This document shows positions 6,142 to 7,262 of a stretch of DNA of 7,262 nucleotides, one piece after another. The notes under the pieces are model-generated. The model was not told the origin of the DNA. It saw only the letters and a list, made by a program, of their open reading frames with translations, and ran no database searches. Every line of letters begins with the position of its first letter. Position 1 is the first letter of the stretch. The DNA comes from Porticoccaceae bacterium (GTDB taxonomy: Bacteria; Pseudomonadota; Gammaproteobacteria; Pseudomonadales; Porticoccaceae), in assembly GCA_002710745.1 (NCBI GenBank), contig PALW01000056.1, positions 1-7,262 of the forward strand. Direction: 5' to 3'. The translations under genes were made by a program, and so were the position numbers.

Positions 6142-7262
6142 GTGCCAGATATTCAAGTTTTTAGAAAAGAGACAAGAGACTGGTTAGAGAATAACTGTCC
6201 AGAATCTATGAGGAAGCCAATGTCATCTGCTGACGATGCCTGTTGGGGTGGTCGGAATTGGGTGTTTAAAAGTGATGATCAGAGAGTTTGGCTTGAGCGA
6301 ATGGCGGAGAAGGGTTGGACCGCTCCGGAGTGGCCTTCCGAATATGGCGGTGGTGGTCTAAACAAGCAGGAAGCGAAGATTCTTCGTGAGGAAATGAAAG
6401 ACATGAAAGCTAGATCTCCTCTTGATAGTTTCGGTATTTGGATGATTGGACCTGCTCTTCTAAAATTTGGCAGCGAAGCCTTAAAAAGGCAACATCTACC
6501 ACCGATTATCAGGGGTGAGATTAGGTGGTGTCAGGGATATAGCGAACCAAACGCAGGATCTGATCTTGCCGGATTACAAAGTAAAGCGGAGGATATGGGC
6601 GATCACTTTATTGCAAATGGACAAAAAGTTTGGACCTCTTATGGTGATAAAGCAGATTGGATGTTCTGTTTGCTTCGCACTGATCCAGATGCCAAAAAGC
6701 AGTTAGGAATTAGCTTAGTCCTGTTTGATATGAAAACTAAGGGCGTCACACCAAAGCCGATTAAATTGATATCGGGGAGCTCACCTTTTTGTGAAACCTT
6801 TTTAGATAATGTGCGCGTTGAAAAAGATCAGGTAGTTGGTGAAGTGAATCAAGGTTGGACCGTTGCAAAATATTTACTTACGCACGAGCGAGCTATGATT
6901 GGTGATATGGGTCTTGCGAGTGTGGGATCAAAGACTTTGGGTATGATCGCATCAGAAAAAGTTGGATTAACTAATGGTCTTTTAACTGATTTAGTTCTGC
7001 GAAATGAAATTGCAAAATGGGAAATTGATGCTATGAGTTTTTCTTGTACTGCCGAGAGAGTGCGTGACGAATCGAAGGCAGGTCAGGGCATAGGTGCCAC
7101 TTCTGCAATGTTAAAATACTACGGTACGGAGCTTAACAAAAGGCGTTTTGAGACATTGATGCGAATTGGTGGAAGTGATGAATTGATATGGGAAGGGCCA
7201 ATATCCCGCGATGGATGGACATCTAAAACGTGGCTTAGAACTAAAGGTAACTCGATTGAAGG
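6142..7262 (+). CDS. Acyl-CoA dehydrogenase family protein (3' end outside window)
   Basis: FAD-dependent enzyme predicted to form the alpha,beta double bond of an acyl-CoA and pass electrons to ETF, as in the first step of beta-oxidation. The frame is open from GTG 6142 to the window edge, giving 373 full codons. Residues 1-125 are the N-terminal helical domain with GWTAPEWPSEYGGGGL (58-73). The flavin/substrate signature is at 130-143 (CQGYSEPNAGSDLA), then KVWTSYGDKADW (162-173) in the beta domain, and ER (249-250) plus GATSAMLKYYGTEL (318-331) in the C-terminal helices. The sequence ends in KGNSIE; E373 aligns with the catalytic Glu of the Y-E-G-T site in medium-chain acyl-CoA dehydrogenase, and family members usually continue GGTS and some 20 residues more. 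The protein is therefore probably nearly complete here. Substrate is unknown. It diverges from the reductase-tesB pair, suggesting a shared lipid catabolic role. Confidence 0.95.
   Translation, partial: MPDIQVFRKETRDWLENNCPESMRKPMSSADDACWGGRNWVFKSDDQRVWLERMAEKGWTAPEWPSEYGGGGLNKQEAKILREEMKDMKARSPLDSFGIWMIGPALLKFGSEALKRQHLPPIIRGEIRWCQGYSEPNAGSDLAGLQSKAEDMGDHFIANGQKVWTSYGDKADWMFCLLRTDPDAKKQLGISLVLFDMKTKGVTPKPIKLISGSSPFCETFLDNVRVEKDQVVGEVNQGWTVAKYLLTHERAMIGDMGLASVGSKTLGMIASEKVGLTNGLLTDLVLRNEIAKWEIDAMSFSCTAERVRDESKAGQGIGATSAMLKYYGTELNKRRFETLMRIGGSDELIWEGPISRDGWTSKTWLRTKGNSIE

Noticed and set aside
6515..6706. 63-codon + strand open frame
   Set aside because: It is out of frame inside the acyl-CoA dehydrogenase, across its flavin-binding signature, and is a shadow.
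1..7262. Search for a new defence, mobile or RNA-based system
   Set aside because: Every long frame belongs to a familiar metabolic or cell-wall family, spacers are short, and no direct repeats, integrase, reverse transcriptase, toxin-antitoxin pair or structured RNA could be supported.

Overview
The window looks like an ordinary chromosomal segment of an AT-rich, free-living, gamma-proteobacterium-like organism, possibly marine. This rests on three things seen here: low GC throughout, an MltC-type lytic transglycosylase with the enterobacterial-type domain order, and a mix of molybdenum cofactor genes with acyl-CoA metabolism genes. The taxonomic call is inference; there is no rRNA or other marker gene in the window.

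Left part (1-3955, all on +): the last 63 codons of a MoeA-like molybdopterin molybdenumtransferase, then moaA, an iron-containing alcohol dehydrogenase, a small hotdog-fold acyl-CoA thioesterase and an MltC-like lytic transglycosylase. The gaps are short (17, 14 or 44, 21 and 31 nt) with no clear terminator between genes, so the five may be co-transcribed. The first two belong to one pathway (molybdenum cofactor synthesis). The other three have no obvious functional link to it.

Middle part (4016-5935, on -): a CurA/YncB-type NADP-dependent oxidoreductase followed 12 nt later by a TesB-type acyl-CoA thioesterase II, very likely one transcription unit. It converges on the left-hand block across a 60-nt gap with two short inverted repeats.

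Right part (5936-7262): a 206-nt divergent intergenic region holding a perfect 15-bp palindrome, then an acyl-CoA dehydrogenase on + that is cut by the window edge just after its predicted catalytic glutamate. Acyl-CoA dehydrogenase, TesB and the enoyl/enone-type reductase together suggest a small lipid or acyl-CoA catabolism locus, perhaps controlled from the shared intergenic region.

GTG starts are frequent: moaA, the small thioesterase (reassigned here from its ribosome binding site), the acyl-CoA dehydrogenase and possibly the alcohol dehydrogenase. I found no RNA genes, CRISPR arrays, insertion sequences, phage genes or defence genes, and I see no convincing evidence of a new multi-gene system. 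The observations worth a second look are local ones.
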